NCBI RefSeq assembly: GCF_900109265.1
Contig: NZ_FNZM01000003.1
Span: 186,001 to 250,000 of the forward strand
Direction of reading: 5' to 3'
DNA from: Paraburkholderia tropica
GTDB lineage: Bacteria; Pseudomonadota; Gammaproteobacteria; Burkholderiales; Burkholderiaceae
Length of the DNA: 64,000 nucleotides
Shown here: positions 17,184 through 26,525 of the stretch, piece after piece
How positions within the stretch are numbered: position 1 is the first letter of the stretch
Layout: every line of letters starts with the position of its first letter
Notes under the pieces: generated by a model
Seen by the model: the letters and a program-made list of their open reading frames with translations, nothing else
Told to the model about the DNA's origin: nothing
The model's database searches: none
Translations under genes and position numbers: made by a program

Positions 17184-18437
17184 ATGGATTCACGCTTGCC
17201 GGTCACCGTGCTGTCCGGTTTTCTGGGCGCGGGCAAGACCACGCTGCTCAACCACATCCTGAACAACCGCGAAGGACGGCGCGTCGCGGTCATCGTCAAC
17301 GATATGAGCGAGGTGAACATCGATGCCGCGCTCGTGCGCAACGGCGGCGCGGAACTCTCGCGCACCGACGAAAAGCTCGTGGAAATGAGCAACGGCTGCA
17401 TCTGCTGCACGCTGCGCGAGGATCTGCTGCTCGAAGTGAACCGGCTCGCACGCGAAGGGCGCTTCGATCAGCTCGTGATCGAATCGACGGGGATTTCGGA
17501 GCCGCTGCCGGTGGCCGAAACCTTCACGTTCGCGGACGAAAGCGGCCAGAGTCTTTCGGATGTCGCGCGTCTCGACACGATGGTGACGGTGGTCGATGCG
17601 TTCAATTTCCTGCGCGATTACGGCTCGCAGGACAGCCTGCAGACGCGCGGCGAATCGCTCGGCGACGAGGACACGCGCACGGTCGTCGATCTGCTGATCG
17701 AGCAGGTCGAGTTCTGCGATGCGATCGTGCTCAACAAGGTCGATCTGATCGACGACGCGGGGCTCGAACGGCTGACGGCGATCCTGCGGCGGCTCAATCC
17801 GCGTGCGCGCATCGAGGTCGCGGAATTCGGCCGTGTGCCGCTCGATCGCGTGCTCGATACGCGTCTGTTCGATTTCGAGGAAGCGTCGAAAGCGCCGGGC
17901 TGGCTCGCGGAGCTGCGCGGCGAGCACACGCCGGAAACCGAGGAATACGGCATCACCAGTTTCGTGTGGCGCGCGCGCAGGCCGCTGCATCCGCAGCGTT
18001 TCTGGGCGTTGATCAATTCGGAATGGCCGGGCGTGGTGCGCTCGAAAGGCTTTTTCTGGCTCGCGAGCCGGCCGACGCACGCGGCGTCGTGGTCGCAGGC
18101 GGGCGCGGTGTGCCGGCACGGCATGGCAGGGTTGTGGTGGGCCGCGGTGCCGAAGCATCGCTGGCCGACCGACGAGGAGTCGCTCGAATTCATCGAAGGC
18201 AACTGGGACGAGACAGTGGGCGACGCGCGCCAGGAACTCGTGCTGATCGGCATGGAGATGGACGAAGCGGGCTTGCGCGCGCGCCTCGATGCCTGTCTGC
18301 TCACCGACGCCGAAATGGCCGAAGGGCCGCAGGCGTGGATCGCATATCGCGATCCGTTCCCCGCATGGAGCGACAACGGCGCCGATGAAGCGGACGCCGC
18401 CGACGCAGACGCAGACGCAGACGAACTGCGCGCGTAG
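17184..18437 (+). CDS. zigA: Zinc metallochaperone GTPase (COG0523, ZigA-type)
   Basis: 417 residues. The P-loop is GFLGAGKTT near residue 12, the Walker B-like region includes [10 protein letters not shown], the metal site is the CxCC motif in [12 protein letters not shown] (~residue 70), and the guanine-specificity motif is LNKVDL. A C-terminal CobW_C-type domain follows, then an Asp/Ala repeat tail (DADADADE). Family members deliver zinc to client enzymes during zinc shortage. The Zur palindrome upstream supports ZigA rather than the cobalamin-synthesis branch CobW, although the neighbouring B12 operon makes the comparison worth noting. Confidence 0.92.
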   Translation: MDSRLPVTVLSGFLGAGKTTLLNHILNNREGRRVAVIVNDMSEVNIDAALVRNGGAELSRTDEKLVEMSNGCICCTLREDLLLEVNRLAREGRFDQLVIESTGISEPLPVAETFTFADESGQSLSDVARLDTMVTVVDAFNFLRDYGSQDSLQTRGESLGDEDTRTVVDLLIEQVEFCDAIVLNKVDLIDDAGLERLTAILRRLNPRARIEVAEFGRVPLDRVLDTRLFDFEEASKAPGWLAELRGEHTPETEEYGITSFVWRARRPLHPQRFWALINSEWPGVVRSKGFFWLASRPTHAASWSQAGAVCRHGMAGLWWAAVPKHRWPTDEESLEFIEGNWDETVGDARQELVLIGMEMDEAGLRARLDACLLTDAEMAEGPQAWIAYRDPFPAWSDNGADEADAADADADADELRA

Positions 18438-18453
18438 ATCGCGCGCGTTTCGT

Positions 18454-19293
18454 TTAACTGTCCGATGCGTCCGTCGAGATCGTCACGTTTTCCCACGCGG
18501 CGATCTCCTTTTCGAACGCGGCGAGCTTGCCGCGCACGAGACCGAGCGCGTCGGAGCCCAGCAACAGATGCGCGGGCGGCGTCTCGGACTCGATCGCGAC
18601 GAGCATCGCACGCGCCGCCTTGCGCGGATCGCCGAGTTGCTTGCCGCTCTTTTCCACGCGCGCCTGGCGGATCGGATCGAAGATCGCGTCGTAATCGGCG
18701 ATTGCGCGCGGCGTGCGCTGCATCGAGCGGCCCGCCCAATCCGTGCGGAACGAACCCGGCGCGACCGCCGTGACCGCGATGCCGAGCGGCGCGACTTCCT
18801 TGCCCAGCGACTCGGAAATGCCTTCGAGCGCGAACTTGCTGCCGCAGTAATAAGTGATGCCCGGCATCGTGATGTGGCCGCCCATCGACGTGATGTTCAG
18901 GATGTGGCCGCGGCGACGCGCGCGCATGAAGGGCAGCACCGCCTTCATCATGGCGACCGCGCCGAATACGTTGACGTCGAATTGCTGGCGCATTGCTTCG
19001 AGCGACGATTCTTCCATCACGCCCTCGTGGCCGTAACCGGCGTTGTTGACGAGCACGTCGATGGGGCCGACGCCCGATTCGATCTCTGCGACGACGGCGT
19101 CGATTGCGTCGAAGTGGGTAACGTCGAGCACGCGCGCCACGGCCCGTGCGTGCAGCGTCTCGAACTCGCTCTGCGCCTGCGCGCTGCGCACCGTGCCGAC
19201 GACGGTGTGACCCGCCGCGAGCGCCTCTTGCGCCAGAGCGCGACCGAACCCGCTGCTAACGCCCGTGATGAGCAGAATTTTGCTGGCTGCCAT
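18454..19293 (-). CDS. Short-chain dehydrogenase/reductase (SDR)
   Basis: 279 residues. The N-terminal TGVSSGFGRA is the cofactor-binding motif, NNAGYGHEG the structural motif, and Ser in ITSMGG plus YYCGSK provide the Ser-Tyr-Lys catalytic set. It resembles the uncharacterised SDRs often paired with AraC regulators in Burkholderiaceae. It is divergent from the AraC gene at 19388 across ~95 bp, which suggests local control. Substrate not identifiable. Confidence 0.9.
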   Translation of the reverse strand: MAASKILLITGVSSGFGRALAQEALAAGHTVVGTVRSAQAQSEFETLHARAVARVLDVTHFDAIDAVVAEIESGVGPIDVLVNNAGYGHEGVMEESSLEAMRQQFDVNVFGAVAMMKAVLPFMRARRRGHILNITSMGGHITMPGITYYCGSKFALEGISESLGKEVAPLGIAVTAVAPGSFRTDWAGRSMQRTPRAIADYDAIFDPIRQARVEKSGKQLGDPRKAARAMLVAIESETPPAHLLLGSDALGLVRGKLAAFEKEIAAWENVTISTDASDS

Positions 19294-19387
19294 TTCCGTT
19301 TCTCCCGGTTGGTGACTGATGCATGCATACTAGTCTTGATACCGAGACCGGCTAAGGCCAAATTCACGAATATTCTTGCCTGAAACT

Positions 19388-20392
19388 ATGAATGCCAAGC
19401 GCACCCCGTCCCGCAAGACCGAGCTGGTCGGCGCGGCTGAATGCAGCGAGCAACGCACCCAGGAACGCATCCAGAAACGCACGATCGCGTTGCTGCGCGC
19501 CCTCGCGCCCGACGAAGGCTACAACCTCACCGCGTTGCCGAGTGTGCGCGTCCTGCGCTCGAACCGGCCGCTCGCGCGCACGCCGGTGCTCTACGATCCG
19601 GGTATCGTGATCGTCTGCCAGGGCCGCAAGCGCGGCTATTTCGGCGATCAACTTTATCTTTACGACGAACGCCATTACCTGGCCGTCTCCGTGCCGGTGC
19701 CGTTCAATATGGAAACCGAGGCGAGCGAGGCGCGCCCGCTGCTCGCGCTGTATCTGCACCTCGACTTCACGCTGGCCGCGGAACTGGCGATGCAGATCGA
19801 CCGCGCGGGCCCGGCCGAACCGGTGCAGCCGCCGCAAAGCATGATGTCGACGCCGATGGACGATGCGATGCAATCCTCCGTGTTGCGGTTTCTCGAAGCG
19901 TTGCATCGTCCGCTCGAAGCCGCCGTGCTGGGGCCGAACCTGTTGCGCGAACTGTATTTCCGCGTGCTCACGGGCGCGCAAGGCAGCTCGATGCGCGAGG
20001 CGCTGTCGACGCGCGGGCAGTTCGGGCGCATCGGCAAATCGCTGCGGCTGATCCACGCCGGTTATGCGCAGGACCTCGACGTGACGCAACTGGCCGAGGA
20101 AGCGGGCATGAGCGTGCCGAGCTTCCACAGTCACTTCAAGGCCGTCACGCAGGTTTCGCCGATGCAGTATGTGAAGTCGACGCGGCTGCATCAGGCGCGT
20201 CTGCTGATGGTGCGCCAGGATCTGACCGCGGAAGCCGCGTGTCATGCGGTCGGTTATACGAGCGCGTCGCAGTTCAGTCGCGAATTCAAGCGCCTGTTTG
20301 GTTTGTCGCCGGCCGCGGAAACGAAGCGCATGCGCGAGAGTTTCTCGATTCCCGAGGCGTTCGACGATGCGGTGTTCGTGTCGTCGCATTGA
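19388..20392 (+). CDS. AraC-family regulator with AraC_N-type sensor domain
   Basis: About 334 residues. Residues ~45-190 are the cupin-like N-terminal domain (GIVIVCQGRKRGYFGD is the family hallmark). The C-terminal double helix-turn-helix lies around LAEEAGMSVPSFHSHFKAVT and AACHAVGYTSASQFSREFKR. It probably regulates the divergent SDR gene: the shared 94-bp region includes a short perfect palindrome, ATGCATGCAT (19319-19328). I use ATG 19388 rather than the upstream TTG at 19376 because the longer form adds only four residues and has no ribosome site. Confidence 0.9.
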   Translation: MNAKRTPSRKTELVGAAECSEQRTQERIQKRTIALLRALAPDEGYNLTALPSVRVLRSNRPLARTPVLYDPGIVIVCQGRKRGYFGDQLYLYDERHYLAVSVPVPFNMETEASEARPLLALYLHLDFTLAAELAMQIDRAGPAEPVQPPQSMMSTPMDDAMQSSVLRFLEALHRPLEAAVLGPNLLRELYFRVLTGAQGSSMREALSTRGQFGRIGKSLRLIHAGYAQDLDVTQLAEEAGMSVPSFHSHFKAVTQVSPMQYVKSTRLHQARLLMVRQDLTAEAACHAVGYTSASQFSREFKRLFGLSPAAETKRMRESFSIPEAFDDAVFVSSH

Positions 20393-20424
20393 AGCCGACG
20401 CACGCAACGGCTTGAACGACGAGT

Positions 20425-20456
20425 CGCCGGACCGGCACAACCGCACCGGTCCGGCG
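20425..20456. terminator. Strong hairpin between convergent AraC and tannase genes
   Basis: An 11-bp perfect inverted repeat (CGCCGGACCGG/CCGGTCCGGCG) with a ten-base loop, placed between two gene ends. There is no real T-run on either side, so it may act with Rho or as an RNA 3'-end stabiliser. Confidence 0.5.
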
Positions 20457-20485
20457 ATTCGATTTACGAAGATTTAGCGCGAGAA

Positions 20486-22273
20486 TTACGGCGCCGCGAC
20501 TCCGAGCATCGTCGGCGTGTACGAGGTGTAGAAGCTCGAACCGGCCCAGCTATGCGTCGGCTCGTTGTAGAGCGCCGTGCCTTGCGTCCAGTTCGCGCCG
20601 TTGTGCCAGTCGCCGCTGCCCGCATACTGCGCGACGGCCGGATACGGATACACCGGACGGCTCGCCGTGACCGCGTTCGACGAATCGGTCTGGTACGTCA
20701 TCACCGCGTTCGGCGCCGTGCCGTGCTCGGCCCAGGCCGTGATCTGCGAAACGAGGTCGATGTTCGGGAAGCCTTCGCCGCCGCCGCAATGACCCACGCC
20801 CGGCACCAGATACAGCCGCGCGAAATCGTTCACGGTCGATGCGCCCATCGTGTTCTGCATCGCTTCGTAATACTGGATCGTGAACAGCGGCGAGATATGC
20901 TGATCGGCCCAGCCGTGCCACAGAATCAGCTTGCCGCCCGCCTTGTTGAAGGCCGAGAGATCGGGATTCGTCGCGTCGTTCAGCGGGTGATTCGCCTGCA
21001 GATAGTTCGTGTAGAAACTCGCGTCCTTGTAGCCGAAGGTGTCGACGGTCGGCATCGTCGGCGAGCCGGTGAAGATCAGGTTGTACGCACCCGACACGAT
21101 CATGTAGCTGAAGAGGCTCGTCACGGGCACGGGCGCATCCGTCGAATTCGTGGTCGGCACTTCGACGCCCACCCAGTTTTCTTCCGAGCCAGGTTGTGGC
21201 GAACCGGCCAGCATGCGCTCGCCCGTGGTGGCGTCGACGGGGCCGCCGTAGATCTTGCTCGCGGTGCTCACTTCGGCGGCGGTCAGGCAGTTGCTGGTGC
21301 TGGTCGCGCCGCTCGCGCATTGAATCGATGCGGGGTCGAAGTTGCAGGTGCGCGGATCGGCGATCAAGCCGTCGGGCACGCCTGCCTGTCCGCCGCATGC
21401 GGCCACGACGGCCTTGTGCAGCACGAACGCCTTGTCGGCATAGAGGATGGCGTTCCCGGTGCTGTCGCCGGTCGTGCTTTGCGACTCCACGCTCCAGCCG
21501 TGATACAGCGAATTCTGGATCTGGAAGTGCGCCGCCGGTGCGCCCGCGACGATGCCGTTGTAGTCGGTCGGATAACGTTGCGCGGCCATCAGCGCTTCGC
21601 GTCCGCCGTCCGAGCAGCCGATGAAGTACGCGTACTTCTGCGCCTGGCCGTAGTAGGCCTTGATCAGCTTTTCAGCGGTGAGCGTGGTGATGTGCTGGCC
21701 GCGATAGGCGAAGTCGGCGCGTTGCTGCGCGTTCTGCGTCCACGTCGTGCTGTTGCCCGAGTGGCCCATGTCGGTCGCCGCCGTCACGAAGCCGCCTTCC
21801 TGCACGAGCGGGCAGGTGTAGCTGAAGCTGAACGAGCTTTGCTGCGTGGGATCGCTGAGCGTGCCGCAGAGCCCGCCGCAACCCAGTTGCGCGAAACGCT
21901 GCGTCCAGCTGCTGACCGGCAACGCGACTTCAAAGCTGTTCGACGGCGCGAGCGTGCCCTTCACGGTGCAGAAGTTGACCTGCGCGCCGTTGATGGTGGC
22001 GGTCGTCACGGCAGCCGAGGTGATGGTGCTGCCCGAGCCGCCGATATCGGTGATATCGACTGTGGCGAGTTTGGCGCAATCCGTGACCGGCGCGACGACC
22101 GCCAACGGCGCGTTGGCCGTGGCGGTCGAGCCGGTATCGACGTTGCCGCCGCTGCCGCACGCGGCGAGCACAGCCGCGCCGAAGCCGATCGCGATGAGCG
22201 TGAGCCAGGACGCGATGCGTGTGCGTGCCTGGTGAAAAGGTTGGAGCAGGCGCTGCCGGTGTCGTGCTCTCAT
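20486..22273 (-). CDS. Tannase/feruloyl esterase family lipoprotein
   Basis: 595 residues. The start at 22273 is set by AGGAGA seven bases upstream; the frame is open to 22363 but without a ribosome site. A signal sequence ends in the lipobox LAAC, so it is probably membrane-anchored. The catalytic pattern of the family (Cys-Ser, Asp, His-Cys) is visible: GCSDGGREA (usual family form GCSTGG), WADQHISP with the Asp, and PGVGHCGGGEG. It should hydrolyse ester bonds of gallate or hydroxycinnamate esters outside the cytoplasm, consistent with plant-derived substrates. The downstream end meets a convergent AraC gene. Confidence 0.9.
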   Translation of the reverse strand: MRARHRQRLLQPFHQARTRIASWLTLIAIGFGAAVLAACGSGGNVDTGSTATANAPLAVVAPVTDCAKLATVDITDIGGSGSTITSAAVTTATINGAQVNFCTVKGTLAPSNSFEVALPVSSWTQRFAQLGCGGLCGTLSDPTQQSSFSFSYTCPLVQEGGFVTAATDMGHSGNSTTWTQNAQQRADFAYRGQHITTLTAEKLIKAYYGQAQKYAYFIGCSDGGREALMAAQRYPTDYNGIVAGAPAAHFQIQNSLYHGWSVESQSTTGDSTGNAILYADKAFVLHKAVVAACGGQAGVPDGLIADPRTCNFDPASIQCASGATSTSNCLTAAEVSTASKIYGGPVDATTGERMLAGSPQPGSEENWVGVEVPTTNSTDAPVPVTSLFSYMIVSGAYNLIFTGSPTMPTVDTFGYKDASFYTNYLQANHPLNDATNPDLSAFNKAGGKLILWHGWADQHISPLFTIQYYEAMQNTMGASTVNDFARLYLVPGVGHCGGGEGFPNIDLVSQITAWAEHGTAPNAVMTYQTDSSNAVTASRPVYPYPAVAQYAGSGDWHNGANWTQGTALYNEPTHSWAGSSFYTSYTPTMLGVAAP

Positions 22274-22587
22274 GTTTCGTCTCCTGGTGTTGTCGTCGTT
22301 GGATAGCCGGTGTTTGTCTGTTCGTTCTGGAGGCGCGGTCGGGTTCGTTCTATCGATTAGCAATCCTGCTTAAATCGTCTGGAGAGATCGTGTGGCGATG
22401 CGCAATGGCGTACGACGTTGCGTCATGCATGCGTCTTCGCAAAACGCGACGGCGCGCGGGATTCGCTAATGGGGCGAACGATAGCGAGAAGCGATGCCCG
22501 CAAAAAAGGGTGGGTAAACCATAGAGCCGTGCGCCGCTGCCGGTCTGTAGCGAAGGTCACGACGATGCGCGGCGGCTAGTCGATGCG

Positions 22588-22608
22588 AAAAAGGGGCGCG
22601 CCGCCCCT
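22588..22608 (-). terminator. Terminator-like hairpin with no matching upstream gene
   Basis: On the minus strand a 7-bp stem (AGGGGCG/CGCCCCT) with the three-base loop GCG is followed by a T-run. No minus-strand gene ends here. It could end a small RNA starting near 22700-22900 or attenuate a long tannase leader. Confidence 0.6.
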
Positions 22609-22929
22609 ACGCCACGTGACGCGCGCGACGCCGCGAGCACGCGCGCGAGATCGCGGCGGGCGCGCGGCACGATAAGGAAAGCGGATAGGAAAAGAAAGAA
22701 CTCGCAAGAAGCTGTGCGGATGAGTGCGACACATACCCACAACGCATACAAGGTCATTTCTATGTGCTTTCGAATGTCATTCAAATGACTTCGAGTTACA
22801 TCGCTTTTTCCTTTCTGTATCTCGCTAACTGATTGATAAATCGTGGATTTACAGGCGGCGCGTCATCTCCGTGCGCGCCTTCGTCGCCATGCGTTTTGCC
22901 CACTCAGACCATCCCGGTTTTAAAAAGTA

Positions 22930-22948
22930 AATGAGAAGTATTCGCATC
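22930..22948 (+). promoter_or_regulatory. Fur-box-like site upstream of the haem uptake operon
   Basis: AATGAGAAGTATTCGCATC matches the usual AATGAGAATNATTNNCATT pattern of iron-responsive Fur operators at most positions. It lies ~75 bp before the receptor start, where Fur repression is expected for a haem locus. The match is imperfect. Confidence 0.6.
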
Positions 22949-23021
22949 TAATGTAGGATTGAGCCCGCTTTCGACATGTAAAGAACAACGAAAGCCTCGA
23001 TTTTGACTACGGGGAAGAACG

Positions 23022-25397
23022 ATGCATTTGAAGCAACGCCTGGTGCGGCGCCTGTTGCCTGCGCTGATCGCCGAGATCTGTGCGATGCACGCCGGCCATG
23101 CGCTCGCCGCCGATCCACAGGCGGGCGAGCCCGCCGAGCAGCAGAGCGCGACCACGAATGCCAGCACGTCCGCGAACGCCGCCGCGAACGCCGTCGAAAG
23201 CGCGAATCCGCAACGCGTGCGCCGCGAAGAGGCGCTCAAGGCCGTTTCCGTGACGGCCACGCGCGGCGGCACGGCGGACCCGAACCGTACGGCGGCGACC
23301 GTCTCGGTGATCACCAGCGACGACATCGACGAGAACAACGCGAAAGACGTCAAGGACGCGCTCAAGTACGAGCCGGGCGTGGAAGTGCGCCGCTCGGTCT
23401 ATCGTCCGGCGGGCATCACCGGGTCGACGGGACGCGCGGGCAATGAAGGCATCAATATTCGCGGGCTCGAAGGCAACCAGGTACTGCTGCTCGAAGACGG
23501 CGTGCCGCTGCCGCAGTCGTATGCGTTCGGCTCGGGTTCGGCGGGTCGCGGCGACTATCTGAATACGGATCTGTATCAGCGTATTGAAGTGCTGCGCGGC
23601 CCCACCTCGGCGCTGTACGGCAGCGACGGTCTCACCGGCGCGGTCAATTTCGTGACCAAGGACCCGAGCGATCTGCTCGCGATCTACAACAAGAAGACGT
23701 ACTTCTCGTTGAAGGCGGGCTACGACTCGACCGACCGCAGCTGGGGCTCGACGGCCACCGCCGCATTCGGCGGCGACGTCGTGCAGGGCATGATCGCGCT
23801 CTCGGGCCGCCACGGTCACGAGACCGATAACAAGGGCGATAGCAACACGCTGGGCGCATCGCGATCCACGCCGGACCCGCTCACGTACAACAACCGCAGC
23901 GCGCTCGGCAAGCTCGTTTTCAAATTGACGCCGCACGACACGCTCAAATTGACCGCGGAAACGCTTAGTAATGCGAATTCAAGCGACGGGCTTTCGCAAC
24001 TGGGCGGCGCGTATACGTGGAGCGGCTACACGGCCAACGGTTACGTCACCGGCAACGAGGTGAACAGCAATCGCGTGCAGCTCGATTACGACCATCGCGA
24101 CGCGACCAATCCGTACTTCCAGCAACTGCACGCGTCGCTCTATTACCGCAATGCGTCCACGCGCCAGACGCTCGATATTTCCGGCGCGAACGCGAGCGGC
24201 GCGACGTCCTCGCGCTCGCGCACCAACGACTACGGCGACAACATTCTCGGCGGCAGCGTGGTGGCGGACAGCGCGTTCAACACCGGCGTGCTGCAACACA
24301 AGCTGACCTACGGCTTCGACGCGAGCGTTTCGCACTACAGCACGGCAAGCTCGGCGGGCAGCGAGTGGACGAGCAACGCGGACGGCTATCCCGAGGCGTT
24401 CCCGAAGACCACGCAAACCTCGCTGGGCGCGTTCATCCAGGACGAGATCCGCTGGAACAAGCTGAGCGTCGTGCCGGGCGTGCGCTTCGACTATTACGAC
24501 ATGACGCCGCATCCGGACGCGACCTACGAGTCGATGTCCGCGAGTTCGACCAAGCCGACCTCGACCTCGACGGGCAACGCCGTCTCGCCGCGCCTCGCGA
24601 TTCTCTACGAGGTCTCGCCCGCGTTCGTGCCCTACGTGCAGTACGCGCATGGATTCCGCGCGCCGTCCGCGTATCAGGTCAACAGCTTCTATAACCCGGC
24701 GGGTTCGTACGGGCTCTACTACCAGCAGGTCGGAAATCCGAACCTGAAGCCGGAAACGAGCAACTCCGTCGAAGTGGGTCTGCGCGGCAAGCTCGGCGTG
24801 GGCCACGGCCAGGTGAACTACAGCGCCGCCGCATTCGCGGGCCGCTACAGCAACTTCATCGACAGCAAGGTGGTGGGCGGCAGCCTCACTTCGGCGACGA
24901 ATCCGTACACCGTGCAGTACGTGAACTACTCGAAGGCGTCGATCCAGGGCCTCGAAGGCAAGGCCGACTGGTATGTGAACGACGCGCTCGAAGTGAAGGG
25001 CGGCTTCGCGTGGATTCACGGCACCGAGACCAAGGACGGCGTGACCAGCGGCCTCGACACCGTGCCGCCGCTGGCGGTCGTGCTCGGCGTGAAATACGCG
25101 CCCACCGAACGCTGGTTCGCGAGCGCGGACCTCACCTATAACTCGCGCAAGAGCAAGTCGCAGATGTCCTCGTCGTCGTACTTCGCGACGCCGTCGTACA
25201 CGATTCTCGACCTGCACGCGGGCGTCAACATCACGCGCCACGTGAGCGTGACGGCGGGCATCAACAACGTGTTCGACCGCAAATACTGGGTCTGGAACGA
25301 CGTGCGCGGTCTGGCCGACAGCGACGGCGCGGCGAAGATCGACGCCTACACCGCGCCGGGCCGCAACTTCAACGTGGCGATGAAAATCGACTTTTGA
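23022..25397 (+). CDS. hmuR: TonB-dependent haem receptor
   Basis: 791 residues. A signal peptide (~1-29), a Ser/Ala-rich segment, the plug domain (VSVTATRGG, NIRGLEGNQVLLLEDGVPLP, RIEVLRGPTSALYGSDGLTG), and a beta-barrel ending in Phe. The haem-receptor hallmarks FRAP (residues 545-548) and NPNL (572-575) flank the segment where the conserved haem-ligand His or its substitute would lie. It imports haem across the outer membrane using TonB energy. It is the first gene of an operon with hmuSTUV (called bhuR in some Burkholderia). Confidence 0.93.
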   Translation: MHLKQRLVRRLLPALIAEICAMHAGHALAADPQAGEPAEQQSATTNASTSANAAANAVESANPQRVRREEALKAVSVTATRGGTADPNRTAATVSVITSDDIDENNAKDVKDALKYEPGVEVRRSVYRPAGITGSTGRAGNEGINIRGLEGNQVLLLEDGVPLPQSYAFGSGSAGRGDYLNTDLYQRIEVLRGPTSALYGSDGLTGAVNFVTKDPSDLLAIYNKKTYFSLKAGYDSTDRSWGSTATAAFGGDVVQGMIALSGRHGHETDNKGDSNTLGASRSTPDPLTYNNRSALGKLVFKLTPHDTLKLTAETLSNANSSDGLSQLGGAYTWSGYTANGYVTGNEVNSNRVQLDYDHRDATNPYFQQLHASLYYRNASTRQTLDISGANASGATSSRSRTNDYGDNILGGSVVADSAFNTGVLQHKLTYGFDASVSHYSTASSAGSEWTSNADGYPEAFPKTTQTSLGAFIQDEIRWNKLSVVPGVRFDYYDMTPHPDATYESMSASSTKPTSTSTGNAVSPRLAILYEVSPAFVPYVQYAHGFRAPSAYQVNSFYNPAGSYGLYYQQVGNPNLKPETSNSVEVGLRGKLGVGHGQVNYSAAAFAGRYSNFIDSKVVGGSLTSATNPYTVQYVNYSKASIQGLEGKADWYVNDALEVKGGFAWIHGTETKDGVTSGLDTVPPLAVVLGVKYAPTERWFASADLTYNSRKSKSQMSSSSYFATPSYTILDLHAGVNITRHVSVTAGINNVFDRKYWVWNDVRGLADSDGAAKIDAYTAPGRNFNVAMKIDF

Positions 25398-25421
25398 TAA
25401 CCGAACAAGGCAACCGAGATC

Positions 25422-26525
25422 ATGAATCAAGCGACGACGCCCACCGCGTCCCATCCCGCGTCGCTCGCGCTGCTGCGCGACGCCTTCAACGAGCTGCGCA
25501 CAGCGCGCAAGCTGCGTCACCGCGAGGCCGCGGCGGAACTCGGCGTGAGTGAGGCACAAGCGCTGGCGGCTTTCGTCGGCGAGCACGTCGTGCGTCTCGA
25601 CGATCGCTTCGTCGAGCTGTTCGAAGCGATGCCCACGCTCGGCGAAGTGATGGTGCTGACGCGCAACGAAGCCGCCGTGCACGAGAAAACCGGCCGCTTC
25701 GAAAAGATGACGCGCAGCGGTCAGGTCGGGCTCACCGTGGGCCGCGCGATCGATCTGCGAATTTTCTACGGGAAGTGGGCGTCGGCGTTCGCGGTGCGCG
25801 AGACCTATGACGACGGCGTGCGCAAGAGTCTCCAATTCTTCGACGCGCAGGGCGTGGCAGTCACGAAGGTGTATCTGCGAGACGCGAGCGATCATGCCGC
25901 GTTCGACGCGCTGATCGAGCGCCACACGGCGCAGCCACAAGTCGCGGGGTTGAGCGTCGTGCGCGCGACCGCACGCGCGCCGCAACGTGCCGACGCGCAG
26001 ATCGACGTGGAAGGCTTTCGCGCCGCCTGGGCCGCGATGCAGGATACGCACGAATTCTTCGATATCCTGAAGAAATTCGGTGTGACGAGAGTGCAGGCCC
26101 TGCGTCTCGCCGATCCGCAGTACGCGGAGCCCATCGCGACGGATGCGATCGACGCGCTGTTCGAAAGCGCCGCGCGCACGCGCCTGCCGATCATGGTGTT
26201 CGTCGGCAATCACGGGATGATCCAGATTCATACCGGGCCGGTGCGGACGATCCGCAGAATGGGGCCGTGGCTCAACGTGCTCGATCCGGATTTCAGCCTG
26301 CATCTGCGCACGAATCTCGTCGCGCAGGCGTGGATCGTGCGCAAGCCCACGACCGACGGCGTCGTGACTTCGGTCGAACTGTTCGACGCCGATGGCGAGA
26401 ACGTCGCCATGCTGTTCGGCGCGCGCAAGCCCGGCAATCCGGAACTCGCGGGCTGGCGCGACGCGGTGAGCGCGCTCGCACGCATTGAGCGCAATGAGCG
26501 CAACGAGCAAGGCGGTGCAGCATGA
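25422..26525 (+). CDS. hmuS: Haem-degrading/trafficking protein HmuS
   Basis: 367 residues, normal length for HemS/ChuS/HmuS, with the internal duplication typical of the family: two related halves around LGEVMVLTRNEAAVHEKTG and LPIMVFVGNHGMIQIHTGPV, each followed by a Phe-rich region, ending with WLNVLDPDFSLHL. It receives haem in the cytoplasm and is implicated in its release or breakdown. It starts 24 bp after hmuR, and its stop overlaps the hmuT start (ATGA). Confidence 0.93.
   Translation: MNQATTPTASHPASLALLRDAFNELRTARKLRHREAAAELGVSEAQALAAFVGEHVVRLDDRFVELFEAMPTLGEVMVLTRNEAAVHEKTGRFEKMTRSGQVGLTVGRAIDLRIFYGKWASAFAVRETYDDGVRKSLQFFDAQGVAVTKVYLRDASDHAAFDALIERHTAQPQVAGLSVVRATARAPQRADAQIDVEGFRAAWAAMQDTHEFFDILKKFGVTRVQALRLADPQYAEPIATDAIDALFESAARTRLPIMVFVGNHGMIQIHTGPVRTIRRMGPWLNVLDPDFSLHLRTNLVAQAWIVRKPTTDGVVTSVELFDADGENVAMLFGARKPGNPELAGWRDAVSALARIERNERNEQGGAA

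Larger units (their letters stand above)
22274..23021. other. Intergenic region between tannase and haem receptor genes
   Basis: About 750 bp without a convincing gene. It contains the tannase promoter, a minus-strand terminator-like hairpin (22588-22608), and a Fur-like box near the haem operon. The stretch 22780-22960 is noticeably A/T-rich. A short Cys/Phe-rich minus-strand frame (22557-22784) runs through the hairpin and looks non-coding. Confidence 0.5.

Noticed and set aside
17184..18437. CobW-type cobalamin-synthesis GTPase
   Set aside because: Although next to a B12 operon, the Zur palindrome upstream and the overall sequence favour the ZigA zinc branch.
22557..22784. 75-codon minus-strand frame with hydrophobic start
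   Set aside because: Starts with TTG, lacks a ribosome site, and reads through a terminator-like hairpin; more likely a non-coding transcript or nothing.
23979..26510. 843-codon minus-strand open frame opposite hmuR and hmuS
   Set aside because: Antisense to two genes with clear family motifs; Arg/His-rich product without domains.
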